From a bacterium (GTDB lineage: Bacteria; Armatimonadota; UBA5829): a stretch of 64,000 nt of DNA. The notes beneath the pieces are model-generated. The model had not been told where the DNA came from. It saw only the letters and a list, made by a program, of their open reading frames with translations, and ran no database searches. Shown here piece after piece: positions 42,176 through 52,289 of the stretch (within the stretch, counting starts at the first letter, position 1; each line of letters starts with the position of its first letter). The stretch covers positions 62,001 through 126,000 of the forward strand of contig JAJFVF010000012.1 of the NCBI GenBank assembly GCA_021371935.1, read 5' to 3'. The position numbers and the translations under genes were made by a program.

Positions 42176-43189
42176 TCACTGCCTCCTGACAGAGCCCGCA
42201 AGACGGGCAGCTGCCCTCTTAAGCCCCGGAATCATCCCCGAAGGCGATAAAATTAAAATCAGCCCAAGCATAACACCAAAAACCAAGTGCTCGATGCGCG
42301 ATGTATCGGCAGCGCCCGCCGCAGTGCCTGTAAGATTGATAATCTCATGCAGCGCAGTCAAGATCACTCCGCCGGCCACGCTGCCCCAGATGCTGCCCAT
42401 GCCGCCTATCACTACCATCATCATAAGCTGAACGTTCATCATCAGGCCGAACTCTTCAGGCAGGAGCATGCCGCCCGACTGTACAAACGCAAAGAGTATG
42501 CCCCCGATAGCTGCAAGCACGCATGAAGCCGTGAACACCTTGACCTTGAGAGTGAACGTGTTGATGCCGAGCGATGACGCGGCGGATTCGTCACCCTCTA
42601 TGGCTCTGAGACTGCGGCCTTGAGGAGACTCAATAAGCTGGATCGCCCAGACAACGCACACTGTGACAACAGCCCATATGAAATAGAACTTGCCCAGGCT
42701 GTCCTTGACCAGACCAAAACATGTGATCTGCGGAAGACCCAGTATTCCATCGGCGCCGCCCGTGATTGGAAACTTTGATATCCCCTCCCCGATTATAATG
42801 CCTATCGCCAGGGTCGCCATAGCGAGATGGTTGCCTTTGAGTCGAAGGATTGAGCCGCCGATCAGAAATGATATCAATGCAGTCCCAATGATTCCCGCCA
42901 GAATCGCCGACCACATCGGCCAGTGCAGCGACCTGATGAGCACGGCGGGAATGTATCCCCCGAGAGCATAGAAACCGGCATGACCGAGCGATACCTGGCC
43001 GGTGTAGCCCATAAGCAAGGTCAGGCCGCATACGATAATTACATATATCCCGCAAAGCTGAGCAAGATCGAGCAAGTATGAATAATCACCCGGCAGGAGT
43101 TTGGGAAAAATAATTACCGCCATGACCAACCCAAGCGGCCCAGTATATATCTTCCAAAGCGGCTTGGGACGAGGATATTTGCCCATCAT
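42176..43189 (-). CDS. livM: Branched-chain-type ABC transporter permease LivM
   Basis: 337-aa inner-membrane permease with about eight to ten hydrophobic helices and the motif GYTGQVSLGHAGFYALGGYI, diagnostic of LivM. Its start overlaps the livH stop. Confidence 0.94.
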   Translation of the reverse strand: MMGKYPRPKPLWKIYTGPLGLVMAVIIFPKLLPGDYSYLLDLAQLCGIYVIIVCGLTLLMGYTGQVSLGHAGFYALGGYIPAVLIRSLHWPMWSAILAGIIGTALISFLIGGSILRLKGNHLAMATLAIGIIIGEGISKFPITGGADGILGLPQITCFGLVKDSLGKFYFIWAVVTVCVVWAIQLIESPQGRSLRAIEGDESAASSLGINTFTLKVKVFTASCVLAAIGGILFAFVQSGGMLLPEEFGLMMNVQLMMMVVIGGMGSIWGSVAGGVILTALHEIINLTGTAAGAADTSRIEHLVFGVMLGLILILSPSGMIPGLKRAAARLAGSVRRQ

Positions 43190-44040
43190 CTCGACAAAAT
43201 CCCCCTGGGCTTGATGAGCAGCAGCACGACCACAATCGCCAGCGCAAGGATGTCTTTATAGCCCGAACTGAAATAGCATATGAACTGCTCCAGAACCCCG
43301 ATTATCAATCCGCCGAGCACACAACCGACTGGATTGCCCAACCCGCCGAGGATTGCTGCGGAAAAGCCTTTGATGCCGATCATTGTGCCGCCATCGAACT
43401 GCATACTCAGGATCGGCGTTATCATCACTCCGCCAACTGCAGCAAGCGCCGCACTCAAGGCAAACGACATCGCAGAAACTGTGTCCACGCTGATGCCGCA
43501 GAGTTTTGCGCCCTCCCTGCTCTGTGCACACGCGCGCATGTTCATCCCCAGCCGCGTAAACCTGAAAAACACAACGAGCAAAAGCATACACGCGCCTGCA
43601 ACCGGGATAACCAGCAGAGAATGCATATCCATTTGACCCGCGCCGATTTTGACCGAACCATGCATCAGTTTGGGAAGAGTGTAGGGATCGGTCCCCCATA
43701 TAAATGATGAGGCTGACTTGAGTACGATCGAAAGAGCGATTGTCAGAATTATATATGTTACGGCAGAAGCACCCCTGGCGGGCCGTATACCGATCAAATA
43801 TGATATAAGGGCAACTACTGCCGCAACAGTGATCCCCAACAGAATTGCCAGAGGCATGGCCAGCTTGAGAAATGCAAGACTCCAGGCGGTCGTCAGAGCA
43901 CCGATCATCACAAACTCACCCTGGGCAAAGTTGATGATCCCGGTCGTCGAGTAGATGACGTTGAACCCAAGCGCCACGAGCGCGTAGATGCTGCCTATCA
44001 CCACCCCGTTTGCAAAAAATAAGCCGATGTAATGTCCCAT
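43186..44040 (-). CDS. livH: Branched-chain-type ABC transporter permease LivH
   Basis: 284-aa permease, first gene of the operon. LivH motif STTGIINFAQGEFVMIGAL near the N terminus and the C-terminal GGLGNPVGCVLGGLIIGVLEQF. The order livH, livM, (GH130), livG, livF, binding protein, paaK runs in one direction with short gaps or overlaps. Confidence 0.94.
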   Translation of the reverse strand: MGHYIGLFFANGVVIGSIYALVALGFNVIYSTTGIINFAQGEFVMIGALTTAWSLAFLKLAMPLAILLGITVAAVVALISYLIGIRPARGASAVTYIILTIALSIVLKSASSFIWGTDPYTLPKLMHGSVKIGAGQMDMHSLLVIPVAGACMLLLVVFFRFTRLGMNMRACAQSREGAKLCGISVDTVSAMSFALSAALAAVGGVMITPILSMQFDGGTMIGIKGFSAAILGGLGNPVGCVLGGLIIGVLEQFICYFSSGYKDILALAIVVVLLLIKPRGILSR

Positions 44041-44125
44041 GTATTAACCGATACTTAAGCTGTTCAATAACACTGATAGCATAGCGCAATATGGAGAGGA
44101 GTGCAAGAAAGGAAGTAAAAATAAG

Positions 44126-44149
44126 AAAGGCCGGGATGCCCCGGCCTTT
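44126..44149 (-). terminator. Rho-independent terminator
   Basis: Perfect 10-bp stem (AAAGGCCGGG with CCCGGCCTTT, 4-nt loop) just after the stop of the 147-aa lipoprotein gene, followed by CTTATTTTT in the minus direction. Confidence 0.8.
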
Positions 44150-44158
44150 GTTGAATTG

Positions 44159-44602
44159 CTAAAATGACGGCGGAGAGGGCGGAGTCTCGCCCGGTACCGT
44201 GAATGTGCAAGACTTTGTAGATGTGTTCCCCGACGAGTCCGTCGCCGAAACAACTACTGTATAGGTTGCTGAAGAAGTGTTATCGTTCTCAGCAGCATCA
44301 TAGCCGCTGTAGGCGTATGTGATGCCGGAACTAAGACTCATCGCCAGAGCCGAAGATGAATTTCCATCGGGATCCGTGACAACCGCCGATACCGACTGAA
44401 CTGCCGTATCGTCTGTGACAACCGCTGTAATTGTGACATCGCCACCTGAAGAGCTGCTCGGAGAAGTCGCCGAAGCACTGGATATTGTGGGAGCAGTTTT
44501 GTCGCCGGAACTAGACCCGCCGCCACCTCCTCCACATCCTGCAATCAGTGCGATCGCTAATAACACAACAAACGCAGAAACAATCCGTCCTTTATCCAAC
44601 AT
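44159..44602 (-). CDS. Small Ig-like lipoprotein
   Basis: 147-aa probable lipoprotein: lipobox LIAGC, then a Gly/Ser linker (GGGGGGSSSG), one Ig-like domain (DVTITAVVTDDTAVQSVSAVV, YTVVVSATDSSGNTS) and a Pro-rich end. It lies 42 nt downstream of the papain-like protease gene, with a strong terminator after it, so the two are probably one transcript. Confidence 0.8.
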   Translation of the reverse strand: MLDKGRIVSAFVVLLAIALIAGCGGGGGGSSSGDKTAPTISSASATSPSSSSGGDVTITAVVTDDTAVQSVSAVVTDPDGNSSSALAMSLSSGITYAYSGYDAAENDNTSSATYTVVVSATDSSGNTSTKSCTFTVPGETPPSPPSF

Positions 44603-44644
44603 AACAATTAACCTCTAGTTTCGAGTCAAACCTTTCCTCATTAC

Positions 44645-47600
44645 CTATGGAGCTGGAATTAACAGATAGCACTCCTGCAGCGCCTTCATCCAATACGCAC
44701 GCCACGGAGCCATCACATCAGTTGCACCGGAAACCACATCAGGGTCACCCACCAGGTAATACTCGCCAGTGTAAGGATTATCATCACTCTGCTGCCAACC
44801 CCACACATAGCTTTTTACATAAAGACCCGCTGACTTTAATGCCATTGAAGCGCCTGCAGTTGTTTGAACCTTGATCTTGGCAGTGTCCCATGTAACTGTC
44901 TTCATAAAGGGCTGGCCGATGAGGTTCCATCCCTTGTAAAGATGGATGGAGACGGTCGATGTTTGATCCGGCACCTCACCGCAAGGATCTATTGGAGTCT
45001 GCTCAAACATAGCCCAGAAACCTCTTCCGGGCGTAGCGCTGGTCGGATCAAACCAGCTGTAGTGGTTTGTGTCTGAGCCATAACCGTAATATTTGTTGCT
45101 CTTTGTCCTATACATCATCCAATCCACATCGTAGAAATTCACTACGTTTTTCGGATCAGTATCGTCAGGTACAATTGGCAGCGAAACCATAACCAAACCC
45201 TGCCAAGCATCTTCGACAGGTGTGGACTCACAAGTGACCTGTATGGAATCGACTGCGCTTTGATCGGCGGCATCAAATGCCGTTACAGTGATGACATTCG
45301 TTTCACCCTCAACAACCTCAATGTCGCCTATTTCCCAATTTGTGGCACCCGATATAGACCCAGACTCACCAGTACCAGAGTTTGCCCATGTGATCGACGT
45401 CGTATCACTCGAAGCTGTTCCCGACAAGTTGATGCTTGCCCCGGTGCGGACAGTGCTGTCATCGGAAGTCGGACCGGTTATCGTAATTGTAGGCTCCGGA
45501 TTGGTTACCGTAAGGACGGCCGTACTGGTAGCCTTAGTGGTAGATATACTTGTGCAGGTCGCCGTGCATGTTATGCTGATGTGCTTGTCACCATCCGTGG
45601 CATTTGCGGGCGCAGTATAGGTCGGATTTTGTACACTCGCGCTCGGGCTGAACGTGCCGCCCGCTCCCGAATCCGTCCACCTATACTTAAGCAGGTCGCC
45701 TCTGGAATCAACCGCGGTTGCAGAACAAGCAACGCTCTCACCAGGACCAACAGTCGATGGGGTTAGCGTCGGAACATGGCTGAACGTTACCGCATGCCCA
45801 CCGGTCACTATCAACTGAGCCGAAGCACTGTTCGTTATAGATGAGTCATCTTTACATGCCGCAGAACAGGTGATTGTTACTACAACGTCACTACCACTCG
45901 TGTTGATTGGAGCAGTATATGTAGTGCTTGAAGCGCTTTGATCAGCAAATGACCCACCAGCGCCTCCGTCAGACCATGCGTAAACCACATCATGCCCCTG
46001 CGAATCGACTGCAGTTGTGCTAACAGTAGCAGTCGATCCAGACTCCACAGTCGAAGGATTCAAAGATGGCGTCGATACGATTATGGCGTGATCAGTAGCC
46101 GTATAGTAAACAGTTAATGTCTGCTGCACTTCACTCCCGGCAGCATTATGCGCAGTTATGATTATGATATTGCGACCCAAAGCAAGAGGCACACTGCCCA
46201 CTGCCCAATTGCGAATGCCAGCGCATGTGCCGCTATCACCAGTGGTGGAGTTAGCCCAGGTGAGATTGAGAACAACCCCTGTTGTTATGCCGATAACAGG
46301 TATACTTGAACTATGCCAGAAGCCGTCGAAATCGTCATCCGGCGAAGTTATGGTAATTGTCGTATCCTCATCCGGAACATATTTCTGCACACGGTCATTG
46401 TTCATATCAACAACGTAAACGTTGCCGGCTGAGTCCTGCACGATCCCCGCAGGTTGAACAAACTGGCCGCCGCTGGTCCCATACTCTCCCCACTTGCCGA
46501 TAAAGCTGCCGGCTAAATCAAATACCTGAACGCGATTGTTGAGATAATCGGAAACAAATACATCACCCGACAGACCGATTGCTATGCCAGTCGGATTCAT
46601 AAACTGCCCGTCTCCAGTACCTCCAGAACCCCACGGCTGCTGGACCAAGCAATATGTAACGTTTATGTGCGAACCGAGATTAGTTACGCCCAGTTTTTTG
46701 CTGGAAAGCGTGGATGAGAGCAAACCTGAGGTCACTTCAGTAAACTCAACAACTCGATTGTTAAGCGTGTCAATTACATAAACATAGCGGGTTCCATTAT
46801 TATCTACCACAGCAACATCACGCGGCCATGAGAAATTAGCCCCAGTGGTGGTTGATGCAGACAATTGGGCAAGATAGTTGCCGTTACAATCGAACTTCTG
46901 AATCCGATTGTTGCCACTGTCGGCTACATATACGTTATCATCGTCGTCAATGGCGATGCCGTGCGGGGATATTAATTGCCCTTCGCCTGTACCGTATGAA
47001 CCCCATGTGGTTACAAATTCCCAGTCGGAATTGAATTTCTGTATGCGGTTGTTTCTGGTATCGCTGATATAGAAGTTGCCCGACGAATCGATGCCGATGC
47101 CGCGCGGCGTATCAAAAGGATCAGCACCTGTGCCCGTAAATGAATAGTCATATGATCCTTTTGAACTGTATTTCTGAATCCTGTCATTCAGACTGTCGGC
47201 CAGATATATCGATCCATCCAGACCTATGGCAACTCCTACCGGTTTACTCAGATTGCCGCCCCACCAGCGTTCCAGCACGTAGCCCCCAGCAGCATTCTCT
47301 GGGAATACTTCGACGCTAATCTGGGTCTGTGTGCTCCCATAAGCAACGGTGACTACACTAGACTCTGAACCGGCTGTAAACTCACCAGTCTGAGAATCGA
47401 TCTCGCCGGTCGTCGCAGACCAAGTCAATAAGGTGCCATCGGCAATAGGCCTGACATCCCCGTTGATATCTATCGGGACGGCTGTGAACTCCTGCGTCAT
47501 TCCCTGAAGCAGGCCTGCCTTGCTGGGATTTACATAGAACCCCTTCAAAGCAGGATAATGGGTGACGGTGAGAGTGTCGGTGGCGGTATGACCCGCAAGA

Positions 47601-49624
47601 TCGGTGGCGGTAACGGTTATGACATTTGCATCCTTGCCATCTGCAAGCGTAAGCCCCGAAGCACTCCACGTCACGCTGTCCGTGCCAGACAGCGTGCACG
47701 AGCCACTGTCTCCCGTGCCTGAATTGGACCAAGTCACACTCGCAACATTGATATTGTCTGAAGCAGTTCCTCCGATATCAATTGTCGATGTCTCAGGCCA
47801 GTACTTATCATTGGATGTAGGAGACGTGATTGCAACACTCGGGCTTACCGAATCGTTTACTACGGCAATCGAATCAGTGGATGTGTTGCCGTCACTATCG
47901 GTCGCAGTAATCAAAATATTGTTGCTGGCATTAGGCTCTAGGCTGACACTGCGAGCACACCATGTCGCCCAATCACCACCGTCCTCACATAACTGCGCAG
48001 TGGTCCCCAGGGTCGTGTTTTGCCAGATTATGGACGAGACCGACCTGTTGTCCGAAGCTATGCCGCATATATCGATTGACGTCTCTGTTGAGTTGTAGAT
48101 CGGCTCCATGGTGGGACTTGTTATCTGCACATCAGGTGGAACCGTTGCCGGTGACCCTGCATATGCCTTGATACAATTATTGATCCTATACTCAGACCAG
48201 AGATCCCAGAGATCATCCCATGTGTCGCCATCATAACTAATATAACTCTCACCAGGGTTGGAAGTGGCTGATGCGGTGTGATAGTATTCATACGCCATCT
48301 CGATGGGAATAGGAGATGTATAGCCGGGAGTGGTCAGTTTTATTACTACGGAAAATGTCTCGTTCTTCGTGAGGCTCAGAGGTGTGTTGAGCTGTACGGT
48401 CGTGTAGCCCGGATTTGCTATTGTGCCGGTCTGCTTAAGCGCATAACCACCGGAACTGATTGGACCTGAGGTTGGGTTCTTGTAAATATAAATCTCATAC
48501 GGCGAGTTTGGCTCGGCAGTATACCAACCGACCGCTCTCAACGGCTGATTGTCGCATGCGGTAAATACGTTCGCAAACCATCCGGTTTCACTGCCGTAGC
48601 TGATATCAGTTACCCATCCAAGAGTATCATACTGATAGAGCGTTGCATAGTTGTCGGTCGACTCAGTCGTATAAACACAACCTGCAGCCCATGTCATCAG
48701 ATTGACGTCATAATATGACATATAGAAGTAGCCGTTATCACCCCAGGAGGTGCCCCAACTGTTCTTAACTATAAATGCTCCATCACCAGGCGGCTCTATG
48801 CCGAAATTTGACTTTGAATAGCAGTCGTCCCAGCCCACTATACAAACGGCATGATTGGTGCCTGCCGAAATATTCATATAATATGCGTGAGTTGTGGAGT
48901 TGTAAAAATCATAATCGCTATAGGTATAAATATAGAATGAAACAGCCACGGCACCATAAGTCATTATCGCCTGCTTGATGCCGTCGTTGTCCAGCGAAAA
49001 TTCACGGGGGGGTATCTGGATATAGCTTTGAACATGCTTTTGAACAGTCTGGCTGGTTGAATCACATGAGCTGTCATCATAGGGATCATCAGCCTCATTT
49101 ACGGGACCGTCCCATCGGAGAAAATATGCAGCTGCTTTATCAAAATTGCCACCACTGCAGCAATCATAGTCTTCACCTTTGAAGCCGGACAGATTCTTCA
49201 GATTGTTTTCGGAAAAATCCCAGCTTTCCGCAGTTAACAGACATGACTCCATTGAACCTATCGCTGCAAATGCCCAACAACTGCCGCAGTCGCCTTGATC
49301 CTTAATGGAGCTGACCTTGCCATGATCACGAAGATCATACGAGGTGGGAAGAGTCCCCATCAGCCTGTTTCCGGTGAGAATTAGGTGCTTGCCTTTTAGG
49401 TAAGAAGTATCACGCGTGGACGGTAGATACCCAGTTTTATGTTCGCTTGCTCCTTGAAGCTGTGAAAACACACTGCTCTCTCCTGTTTTGTACTTTATAA
49501 AATCAGGATTTATGGACCCAAGCTTTGGCTGAACGTCCTTCGCAAAGCCCAAAGTCGACAGGCAAAACACTGCCGCTAACATCAATACTGGGGATAAATT
49601 TCTTAACAGTCGGCTTACCTTCAT
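44645..49624 (-). CDS. Secreted papain-like (C1A) cysteine protease with NHL, Ig-like and shared C-terminal domains
   Basis: 1659-aa secreted protease. Signal peptide at 1-29, then a short pro-region and a C1A domain: Gln110, Cys116 (QGDCGSCWAF), His258 (GTNHAVCIVGWDD), Asn288 (VKNSWGTSWG). Next a lectin-like domain (about 325-450), Ig-like domains, an NHL-repeat propeller (about 735-1060; repeats like SPHGIAIDDDDNVYVADSGNNRIQKFD minus the ends), more Ig/PKD-like units, and the shared module at the C terminus (LYKGWNLIGQPF, WRAYWMKA). The start ATG at 49624 has GGAG seven bases upstream; the open frame extends 26 codons further without an SD. Confidence 0.9.
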   Translation of the reverse strand: MKVSRLLRNLSPVLMLAAVFCLSTLGFAKDVQPKLGSINPDFIKYKTGESSVFSQLQGASEHKTGYLPSTRDTSYLKGKHLILTGNRLMGTLPTSYDLRDHGKVSSIKDQGDCGSCWAFAAIGSMESCLLTAESWDFSENNLKNLSGFKGEDYDCCSGGNFDKAAAYFLRWDGPVNEADDPYDDSSCDSTSQTVQKHVQSYIQIPPREFSLDNDGIKQAIMTYGAVAVSFYIYTYSDYDFYNSTTHAYYMNISAGTNHAVCIVGWDDCYSKSNFGIEPPGDGAFIVKNSWGTSWGDNGYFYMSYYDVNLMTWAAGCVYTTESTDNYATLYQYDTLGWVTDISYGSETGWFANVFTACDNQPLRAVGWYTAEPNSPYEIYIYKNPTSGPISSGGYALKQTGTIANPGYTTVQLNTPLSLTKNETFSVVIKLTTPGYTSPIPIEMAYEYYHTASATSNPGESYISYDGDTWDDLWDLWSEYRINNCIKAYAGSPATVPPDVQITSPTMEPIYNSTETSIDICGIASDNRSVSSIIWQNTTLGTTAQLCEDGGDWATWCARSVSLEPNASNNILITATDSDGNTSTDSIAVVNDSVSPSVAITSPTSNDKYWPETSTIDIGGTASDNINVASVTWSNSGTGDSGSCTLSGTDSVTWSASGLTLADGKDANVITVTATDLAGHTATDTLTVTHYPALKGFYVNPSKAGLLQGMTQEFTAVPIDINGDVRPIADGTLLTWSATTGEIDSQTGEFTAGSESSVVTVAYGSTQTQISVEVFPENAAGGYVLERWWGGNLSKPVGVAIGLDGSIYLADSLNDRIQKYSSKGSYDYSFTGTGADPFDTPRGIGIDSSGNFYISDTRNNRIQKFNSDWEFVTTWGSYGTGEGQLISPHGIAIDDDDNVYVADSGNNRIQKFDCNGNYLAQLSASTTTGANFSWPRDVAVVDNNGTRYVYVIDTLNNRVVEFTEVTSGLLSSTLSSKKLGVTNLGSHINVTYCLVQQPWGSGGTGDGQFMNPTGIAIGLSGDVFVSDYLNNRVQVFDLAGSFIGKWGEYGTSGGQFVQPAGIVQDSAGNVYVVDMNNDRVQKYVPDEDTTITITSPDDDFDGFWHSSSIPVIGITTGVVLNLTWANSTTGDSGTCAGIRNWAVGSVPLALGRNIIIITAHNAAGSEVQQTLTVYYTATDHAIIVSTPSLNPSTVESGSTATVSTTAVDSQGHDVVYAWSDGGAGGSFADQSASSTTYTAPINTSGSDVVVTITCSAACKDDSSITNSASAQLIVTGGHAVTFSHVPTLTPSTVGPGESVACSATAVDSRGDLLKYRWTDSGAGGTFSPSASVQNPTYTAPANATDGDKHISITCTATCTSISTTKATSTAVLTVTNPEPTITITGPTSDDSTVRTGASINLSGTASSDTTSITWANSGTGESGSISGATNWEIGDIEVVEGETNVITVTAFDAADQSAVDSIQVTCESTPVEDAWQGLVMVSLPIVPDDTDPKNVVNFYDVDWMMYRTKSNKYYGYGSDTNHYSWFDPTSATPGRGFWAMFEQTPIDPCGEVPDQTSTVSIHLYKGWNLIGQPFMKTVTWDTAKIKVQTTAGASMALKSAGLYVKSYVWGWQQSDDNPYTGEYYLVGDPDVVSGATDVMAPWRAYWMKALQECYLLIPAP

Positions 49625-49749
49625 CTCTTTTCTCCACCTCTCGGATCGGCAAATCTTGGCCAAACCGATGCAAAACAACTTGTTATGAATAATTCGATAC
49701 AAACTATAAACTTATTCCGCCATATTTATATGCTGCTATAGCTGATTGC
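49625..49749 (-). promoter_or_regulatory. Leader of the papain-like protease gene, no gene seen
   Basis: About 120 nt between promoter and start, AT-rich, no obvious hairpin. The rest of the gap (49780-50002) also shows nothing except a short palindrome TCGGATGATATCCGA near 49942. Confidence 0.3.
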
Positions 49750-49779
49750 ATTGTATCCCTGCCACGAAGCTAAAGTCAA
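49750..49779 (-). promoter_or_regulatory. Promoter for the papain-like protease operon
   Basis: Minus-strand TTGACT (49774-49779), 18-base spacer, TACAAT (49750-49755). Confidence 0.55.
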
Positions 49780-50002
49780 TAGCCGAAAACCGAAAAACAA
49801 CATATATGGCTCAGTCAATATTTCAAAATGCCCACAGTTACCCAACACACCATACAAGAACATACATACCTTTACAAAAAGATTGACACCTAAAGCCTGC
49901 AAAATGTTCCCTGGGTAACTACCGCGCCAACACACATTCATATCGGATGATATCCGAAGTTGGCTGGTTTGCAAAAATGCAGAAAATATGAAGAAAAACG
50001 GT

Positions 50003-50635
50003 TTAGTTCAGTGTCTCAAGGAAACCACTGACTTCACGGAACAGGTAATCATATGCTGCGTCCATCTTTGACTCAACTACGGTAATGTCATTGAACTGCG
50101 TCGGATGCTGCACGTCAAGCTCCACATATAGCTGGCTCAGGTCACTGAAAAACGGCTCGAACTTAAGCTCATGTACTCCATCCTGGTGCAGCACAATACG
50201 AATACCCGCACCCTGTCTTCCAGGACCGAGAAGATCGAGGTTGTCTTTGATCGAACTCAGCGCGCTGCCCTCCAACAATTCCGCCGCGTTGCGATCACCC
50301 TCAACCGGCAAAAAAGCAGTCAGCTTGATGCCAAATGTCATAAATTGAGGAATCTTGAGCCTCTCCTGAGCCATCCTGAACAGGTCTAGTGACTTTTCTT
50401 TGGATGACTGAAAATAGTCCACGTTATCGTTTACCTGCATGCGTGTCGTCTGGATGAAAAAATCTCCGCTCGGATTTGCCATGCGAGCACCATCGGGCAA
50501 GTGCTGAAGCGTCTGAAACGGATAGCGCTCGGTAATATCTGCATAGATGCGATTTACCTGCTGAGGCTGCAGCTGATAAGGAGGATACACAATTCCGGCG
50601 GTCATACGCCGACAAGTGAGAAGTTGTGTTTTCAT
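50003..50635 (-). CDS. Conserved-looking cytoplasmic protein of unknown function
   Basis: 210-aa soluble protein that I do not recognise. No signal peptide or membrane helix. It has alternating strands and helices with several acidic residues (MTFGIKLTAFLPVEGD; GAGIRIVLHQDGVHELKFEP; LYVELDVQHPTQF). The Met at 50635 is chosen because the promoter at 50665-50693 would lie inside a longer reading. Confidence 0.65.
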   Translation of the reverse strand: MKTQLLTCRRMTAGIVYPPYQLQPQQVNRIYADITERYPFQTLQHLPDGARMANPSGDFFIQTTRMQVNDNVDYFQSSKEKSLDLFRMAQERLKIPQFMTFGIKLTAFLPVEGDRNAAELLEGSALSSIKDNLDLLGPGRQGAGIRIVLHQDGVHELKFEPFFSDLSQLYVELDVQHPTQFNDITVVESKMDAAYDYLFREVSGFLETLN

Positions 50636-50664
50636 AGCGCTCCATTGGAAGATTTGATCAGTTG

Positions 50665-50693
50665 ATTTTACATCACACACAGGACATAGTCAA
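50665..50693 (-). promoter_or_regulatory. Promoter for the 210-aa unknown gene
   Basis: Minus-strand TTGACT (50688-50693), 17-base spacer, TAAAAT (50665-50670), 29 nt before the start. Confidence 0.55.
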
Positions 50694-50718
50694 CCTTGAT
50701 GACTTGGTATTTTGTATT

Positions 50719-52284
50719 TTATTGCCGTCTATATAGCAGATAATTACCCGACCGGCTCACAACTTTTCCTCCTGGAGGAAGAGCTTTTAGCCCCTCTTTT
50801 TGAATCACAACAAACTTTATCCTGCCGCTGCTTACAGATTCATTTAGCTTTTTCGGATCATTTATACTCAGCACCGGCCTTTCAGCATAAAAACCCAGTG
50901 CGGGCTGGGGGTGTGCGAGCCGGTATGCAGCCACACCATCCCGAGGCGGTGATATCTTTCTGATATGACATGCAATCTCAACTACAGGTGTGCTCAGCTT
51001 TTTTGCCGCTGCTGGGAGTCCAATAAGCACCGCAGTCGCCATGAATATGACCATCCCCATACACAAAGCCGCAAATGCCGCTTTGCCCTTTCGTAAAGCA
51101 AGCATTGTCACCGATAGAGCCGATCCGCCTACAATAGCAATGCCCATTATAATAAGTGCAAGACTCAGACCAGGCATAGGATCGGGAAGAAATCTCAACC
51201 CGATATGGAACGCAGCCGCAAGCATAATCGACACAGCCATTACGATCCATGAATATTTATACAGACTGCCGAGTGTCTTAGCATTAGTAACCTCTGCCCA
51301 CATAGCTCCTACAAGAATCGCTGCGGCAGGCAACATCGGAAAAATATACGAGGCCAGCTTAGAGCAAGATAGTGTGAATACTCCTATCACCACAACCATC
51401 CAGACTGCCATAAACAAAGACGCATCGACACGCATACGCCTCACCTTCACACTCCATGCAAGCGGCACGTATATGCTCCAAGGAAAGAACCCGGCCACAA
51501 ATATCGGCAAGTAAAAATAGAACGGCTGGTTGTGGCTGAAGTCCTCACCCATTGCTCGCTGTAGGTTCTGGTGTATAAAGAATTCCCCGGCAAACACCCC
51601 GTGAGTGCGTATCTGGACAAGAATATACCACGGCAGGCATATCGCCAAAAAGATAAGCACGCCAAGCAATGGAATGGCATTCCTTAATGCACGTCTATCA
51701 CGGCTCATGAGCAGGAAAACTCCGGCAGTTATGCAAATGATCACCATCCCGGCAGGTCCCTTTATCATTGCCGATATCCCCATGGCTGCCCAAAAGAGCA
51801 CATATCCCCGCCTGTCCCACTTGCCGGAGTATGAGAGAATAAATGAACCGAGGGACAGCGTGATCGCTAGAGCGAACAATTGGTCCATTATTGCCATGCG
51901 AGCCAGAGCGGATGTCAAAATGGCGCTGGCAAGCATGAACCCGGCCATAATGCCTGCCCTTCGGCCATACAACTTGGATCCCAGATATACGACATATCCG
52001 GCAAGCAGCAGCGCAGCTATAGTAGATGGAAGCCTTGCGCCGAGTGAGTTGACTCCAAAAACTCGCATACTCGCAGCCTGCAGCCAATAGACAAGTGGCG
52101 GCTTGTCCAAAAACAGCACACCGTTACATGTGGGCACCACATAGTCTCCACTTACCAGCATCTCACGAGAGCATTCGGCATATAACCCTTCGTCCAGACC
52201 AATCAGTGGTGTGCTGCCCACTCGCCAAGCAAACAAAATGGCACAAAATAGCGCAAGCAGAATATATGGTGTGAATCGATTCAT
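50719..52284 (-). CDS. GT39-family (ArnT/PMT-like) membrane glycosyltransferase
   Basis: 521-aa polytopic glycosyltransferase that uses polyprenyl-phosphate sugars and acts on the outer face of the cytoplasmic membrane, on lipid, polysaccharide or protein. GLDEGLYAECSREML carries the catalytic Asp-Glu of the first external loop; KPPLVYWLQ is also typical. About ten hydrophobic segments follow. It lies 5 nt after the PAP2 gene, so the PAP2 enzyme could recycle the lipid carrier. Confidence 0.88.
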   Translation of the reverse strand: MNRFTPYILLALFCAILFAWRVGSTPLIGLDEGLYAECSREMLVSGDYVVPTCNGVLFLDKPPLVYWLQAASMRVFGVNSLGARLPSTIAALLLAGYVVYLGSKLYGRRAGIMAGFMLASAILTSALARMAIMDQLFALAITLSLGSFILSYSGKWDRRGYVLFWAAMGISAMIKGPAGMVIICITAGVFLLMSRDRRALRNAIPLLGVLIFLAICLPWYILVQIRTHGVFAGEFFIHQNLQRAMGEDFSHNQPFYFYLPIFVAGFFPWSIYVPLAWSVKVRRMRVDASLFMAVWMVVVIGVFTLSCSKLASYIFPMLPAAAILVGAMWAEVTNAKTLGSLYKYSWIVMAVSIMLAAAFHIGLRFLPDPMPGLSLALIIMGIAIVGGSALSVTMLALRKGKAAFAALCMGMVIFMATAVLIGLPAAAKKLSTPVVEIACHIRKISPPRDGVAAYRLAHPQPALGFYAERPVLSINDPKKLNESVSSGRIKFVVIQKEGLKALPPGGKVVSRSGNYLLYRRQ

Positions 52285-52289
52285 TATGA

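Noticed and set aside
49625-50002. tRNA or small RNA in the 378-nt gap
   Set aside because: No cloverleaf arms or TPsiC-like sequence found; only a promoter and leader are supported.
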